Below, piece by piece: positions 61,503-64,000 of a DNA stretch of 64,000 nt. A program made the position numbers and the translations under genes. Under the pieces are notes generated by a model that was given only the letters and a program-made list of their open reading frames with translations, was not told the DNA's origin and did not search any database. Source of the stretch: an uncultured Lachnospiraceae bacterium (GTDB lineage Bacteria; Bacillota; Clostridia; Lachnospirales; Lachnospiraceae); the NCBI GenBank assembly GCA_910579615.1, contig CAJTUA010000006.1, positions 148,697-212,696 of the forward strand, in the 5' to 3' direction. Each line of letters opens with the position of its first letter. Positions within the stretch are counted from its first letter, which is position 1.

Positions 61503-62381
61503 ATGCACAAAAACACATCCATGTCCCATCCTGGCACTGTGCCAACACCGGGGCAAAAACCAACCCTTCTGGAAATGCATCCCCTCCCGGCTCCCGTTGG
61601 CTTTGAGGAAGCCTCCGGGGCGCTAGCCTACCGGATGACCAACGACGCAATGTTCCACATTGTCTTCGAGGCATGCCCGGATGCGCTCAAAGGGCTAATC
61701 GGGGCACTGCTGCACCTGCACCCAGAGGAAATCATTTCCATTGAAGTCACCAACCCCGTCACATTCGACACCGTCATCTATTCCAAACTCTTCGTCTTGG
61801 ATCTAAAAATCCTCCTGAACGGCAATTCCGTCCTCAACATCGAAATGCAGGTGGAAAGCCTAAGCTTCTGGAGGGAGCGCTCCATCGGTTACCTCTGCCG
61901 CGCCTTTGACAACTTAAACCGCGGCGACGGATATCTAAACGTCAAGCCCGCCATCCAAATTGGTATCCTTGATTTTGACCTCGCGCCGGACGATATAATG
62001 TTCTATTCCACCTACTATCTGCTGAATGAGCTCACCCACAAAAAATATAGTGACAAGCTACGGCTTTCCGTGCTACAATTAAGGCAAACGGAACATGCCA
62101 CAGAGGAGGATAGGGCATGGCACCTTGACCTCTGGGCAAAATTTTTCAGAGCCACAACATGGGAGGAGGTTTTTATGATTGCCGAAAAAGACCCGTATAT
62201 TGCAAACGCCGCCCAAACGCTCTACCGCGCTTGTGTGGACGAACGCTTCCGGAATTTCTGCGAGGGGCGGGAAGAAGGGGAGAAGACGTTAAGGACGCTG
62301 CAGATGCAAGTGCAGCAGAAGGAGGCGGAAAATGCCCGTCTGCGCGCAGAGTTAGAGGCTTTAAAACAGAATAAGAAATAG
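61503..62381 (+). CDS. Rpn-family PD-(D/E)XK nuclease (recombination-promoting / transposase-like)
   Basis: A 292-residue protein. After a variable start, the nuclease core shows YRMTNDAMFHIVF, FVLDLKILLNGNSVLNIEMQV (the Asp, Glu and Gln of the PD-(D/E)XK site), RSIGYLCRAFDNL and IQIGILDFDL. The last 40 residues are a Glu/Lys coiled coil (TLRTLQMQVQQKEAENARLR). Rpn proteins are DNA nucleases that raise RecA-independent recombination and are linked to defence or transposon-like spread. AGGAAAGGAG precedes the ATG. A single gene, likely acquired; the short repeat AATAAGAAATAGG is doubled at its stop. Confidence 0.88.
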   Translation: MHKNTSMSHPGTVPTPGQKPTLLEMHPLPAPVGFEEASGALAYRMTNDAMFHIVFEACPDALKGLIGALLHLHPEEIISIEVTNPVTFDTVIYSKLFVLDLKILLNGNSVLNIEMQVESLSFWRERSIGYLCRAFDNLNRGDGYLNVKPAIQIGILDFDLAPDDIMFYSTYYLLNELTHKKYSDKLRLSVLQLRQTEHATEEDRAWHLDLWAKFFRATTWEEVFMIAEKDPYIANAAQTLYRACVDERFRNFCEGREEGEKTLRTLQMQVQQKEAENARLRAELEALKQNKK

Positions 62382-62403
62382 GGAAACAAAATAAGAAATA
62401 GGT

Positions 62404-62454
62404 ATTACGCCCCACTGTGTTAGATATTTTATGTTTAAACAGTCGGGGCGTAAT
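62404..62454. repeat. Long inverted repeat between convergent genes
   Basis: ATTACGCCCC-ACTGT (62404-62418) pairs with ACAGT-CGGGGCGTAAT (62439-62454), 15 bp with a one-base bulge and a 20-base loop. It lies between the Rpn gene and rmlD and may terminate both, although it has no T-tract. Confidence 0.6.
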
Positions 62455-62560
62455 AATGACAAAAACCAAACCAGTCTGCAATTTCTCATGCCATTCCCGA
62501 AAAAATGGCGGATTCATCATATCAGCAACTTTCCCCGCCCAAAACCGCTTGCCATCCATA

Positions 62561-63478
62561 TCATCCCCACAGACCATCCTTTATGTACCGCCTTACCGCA
62601 TCCTGCCATGTCGGTAACGGCTTAAATCCGTTTTCCACTAGCTTTGACTTATCCAACCGGGAATTTTTCGGTCTTGCTGCCTTCGAAAGACCATACTCCG
62701 CCGTGCTTACGCCCACAACCTTTGTATCCATCCCGACCGCTTTATAACTTTCCTTTGCCAAGTCAGCCCAAGAGAGATAACCGCCCTCATTCGTGGCATG
62801 GTAATAACCATACTTGTCGGTTTCAATCATATCAACAAGGAGTCTGGCAAGGTCGGGCGTATAAGTCGGCGTGCCAATCTGGTCATTGACAACCCGCACC
62901 GTATCATGCGTTTTTCCGATGTTCATCATGGTCTTGATGAAGTTTTTCCCGTTCCGGCCAAAGACCCATGAGATGCGGACGATGAAAAATTTATCCAGTA
63001 TACTGCCAACCGCCTGTTCGCCTTTCAACTTGGTTTGTCCGTAATAATTCAAAGGCGCATAACACTTATCATCCGGCTGCCACGCCCTCTCTCCCTTCCC
63101 ATCGAACACATAATCCGTAGAAAGATAAAGCATCTTGGCATCAACCGAACGAGCCGCCTCGGCAATATATTGCGTACCCAGATGGTTGACTGCCTCAACC
63201 TTCTCTTTATTTTCCTCCTCCTCTGCCGCATCCACCGCTGTCCATGCAGCACAATGGATGATGGCGTCCGGTTTTATTTTTCGGACTGTCTTCTCCACTG
63301 CCGAACGGTCGGTGATATCCCGCGGGATGTACGGGATACCCGCAACTGCAAAACCATCTGCCACACCAAAATACTTTTCTGCAAGATCAGACCCGACCAC
63401 CGCATGACCACGCCCCACCAGTTCATTCACACAGTCATGCCCAAGTTGCCCATTCACTCCTGTTATAAGTACTTTCAT
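62561..63478 (-). CDS. rmlD: dTDP-4-dehydrorhamnose reductase
   Basis: A 305-residue SDR enzyme: NAD(P) loop ITGVNGQLGHD, catalytic LSTDYVFDG and YYGQTKLKGE (Tyr-x3-Lys), HCAAWTAVDAAE. It makes the last step to dTDP-L-rhamnose for cell-surface glycans. GAGAG is weak before the ATG. The other rml genes are not present, only a tail fragment resembling rmlA upstream, so this gene may have been cut off from its operon by a mobile element. Confidence 0.95.
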   Translation of the reverse strand: MKVLITGVNGQLGHDCVNELVGRGHAVVGSDLAEKYFGVADGFAVAGIPYIPRDITDRSAVEKTVRKIKPDAIIHCAAWTAVDAAEEEENKEKVEAVNHLGTQYIAEAARSVDAKMLYLSTDYVFDGKGERAWQPDDKCYAPLNYYGQTKLKGEQAVGSILDKFFIVRISWVFGRNGKNFIKTMMNIGKTHDTVRVVNDQIGTPTYTPDLARLLVDMIETDKYGYYHATNEGGYLSWADLAKESYKAVGMDTKVVGVSTAEYGLSKAARPKNSRLDKSKLVENGFKPLPTWQDAVRRYIKDGLWG

Positions 63479-63571
63479 CTCTCAGCCCCCTCTGATGACC
63501 GTATGGTCATACCCCATCCACTTGACATCACAATACGCCCAAATGAATGAAATGTGCCACTCCTGTTATAT

Positions 63572-63664
63572 TTAATATCTTACCCTTCCCTTAGCTACTG
63601 CCTTTAAATGCTCGCCATATGGGGATTTCCCGTACATTTCTGCAGATGATGATATGACAAATAG
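63572..63664 (-). pseudogene. 3' remnant of a sugar-nucleotide gene, probably rmlA
   Basis: In the minus strand the last 25 or so codons before the TAA at 63572 read AEMYGKSPYGEHLKAVAKG then RVRY. This resembles the C terminus of RmlA-type thymidylyltransferases (…YG.YL..), the gene often found upstream of rmlD. The homology stops around 63660, next to the mobile-element end. I cannot confirm the family without a search. Confidence 0.4.
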
Positions 63665-63687
63665 ACGTAAAGCCAAGTTATTTTTTT

Positions 63688-63708
63688 CGGCATCCATAAG
63701 GGATGCCG
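63688..63708. terminator. Hairpin at the end of the recombinase element
   Basis: CGGCATCC (63688-63695) pairs with GGATGCCG (63701-63708), with T-runs on both sides on the plus strand. It can terminate plus-strand transcription; on the minus strand, where the recombinase reads, A follows, so it is not that gene's terminator. Confidence 0.6.
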
Positions 63709-63716
63709 TTTTTCTA

Positions 63717-64000
63717 TTATTGGATAGCCCCGACAAATTTGTAGTAGATGGTAATGCGCTTTTCCTTACCCTTGCGGCAGCGTCCCATACCCGGCGTTTC
63801 GTAAATCGTAATCCGGTCAATCAGTTCGTGAAGCATGAAGCGGTCGAGTTTTTCAAAGCTGGTGTATTTTCGGATAAGGGCTGCGAAGCGGTCAATATCG
63901 GCTTTGGTATCCCGAACCTTTTCCAGCGCCTTTTCCATCTCTGCAATGTTCGCTTTCAGCGTTGCCCGTTCCGTATCGTAATCTGCGATAAACATGGTAA
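63717..64000 (-). CDS. Serine recombinase, C-terminal part (runs off window)
   Basis: The frame is open from the window edge to the TAA at 63717, at least 94 codons. It reads coiled-coil ERATLKANIAEMEKALEKVR, FAALIRKYTSFEKLDRFMLHELIDRI, then a basic RKGKEKRITIYYKFVG. This is the C-terminal DUF4368-like end of large serine recombinases from Tn4451/Tn5397-type elements and conjugative transposons. It marks the border of a mobile element that lies mainly outside the window. Confidence 0.85.
   Translation of the reverse strand, partial: TMFIADYDTERATLKANIAEMEKALEKVRDTKADIDRFAALIRKYTSFEKLDRFMLHELIDRITIYETPGMGRCRKGKEKRITIYYKFVGAIQ

Overview
The window reads as a chromosomal segment of an anaerobic, probably spore-forming Firmicute of the Lachnospiraceae type. 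The grounds are strong AGGAGG ribosome binding sites, plant-glycan loci, NHL/YIP1 and DUF5696 proteins beside sugar ABC transporters, collagen-like surface protein, and ECF-type sigma operons. No taxonomic marker is present, so this is inference.

Layout. (a) 1-10,020: a minus-strand sugar ABC transporter operon (large solute-binding protein, two permeases, NHL/YIP1 membrane protein, DUF5696 protein), a divergent HTH regulator and a GH43 gene. Both minus-strand promoters carry a similar TTTAGA-type motif. (b) 10,084-16,988: an SH3b/amidase lipoprotein, a sigma factor-membrane protein-ABC exporter operon, and rtcB. (c) 16,989-18,156: an unusual unit with a perfect consensus promoter and no ordinary gene. 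It holds tandem 52-53 bp repeats, each with a Shine-Dalgarno, a start codon and a stop codon three codons later; most encode Met-Lys-Thr-stop. (d) 18,157-24,672: GH51 arabinofuranosidase with its own perfect promoter, a TetR-ABC exporter operon, an XRE regulator, and an NfeD/SPFH pair. (e) 24,770-30,830: a DUF11 surface protein, small membrane proteins around a two-component system, a decayed AbrB/PIN toxin-antitoxin locus and a frameshifted lipoprotein.

(f) 30,846-45,743: a redox cluster of two iron-alcohol dehydrogenase-like proteins, an aldo/keto reductase, a flavoprotein and three exported flavodoxin-domain proteins fused to other domains, ending with a LysR regulator. A collagen-like protein, a GT2 glycosyltransferase and a permease are inserted in it. 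(g) 45,798-51,739: a glycan locus with GH115, AraC regulator, GH26 and SGNH hydrolase. (h) 51,979-57,068: a TPP-riboswitch-controlled thiamin operon thiW-thiM-thiE-thiD-thiC. (i) 57,188-64,000: a sigma factor with a long C-terminal extension, a DUF2264 protein, an Rpn-family nuclease, rmlD, and the end of a serine recombinase that abuts what looks like a truncated rmlA tail.

The GH43, GH51, GH115, GH26, SGNH and DUF2264 genes together fit arabinoxylan, glucuronoxylan and mannan use. The strongest candidate for something undescribed is the micro-ORF array at 17,277-17,917. A dispersed GCATATGC hairpin element that sits just before ribosome binding sites of unrelated genes is second.
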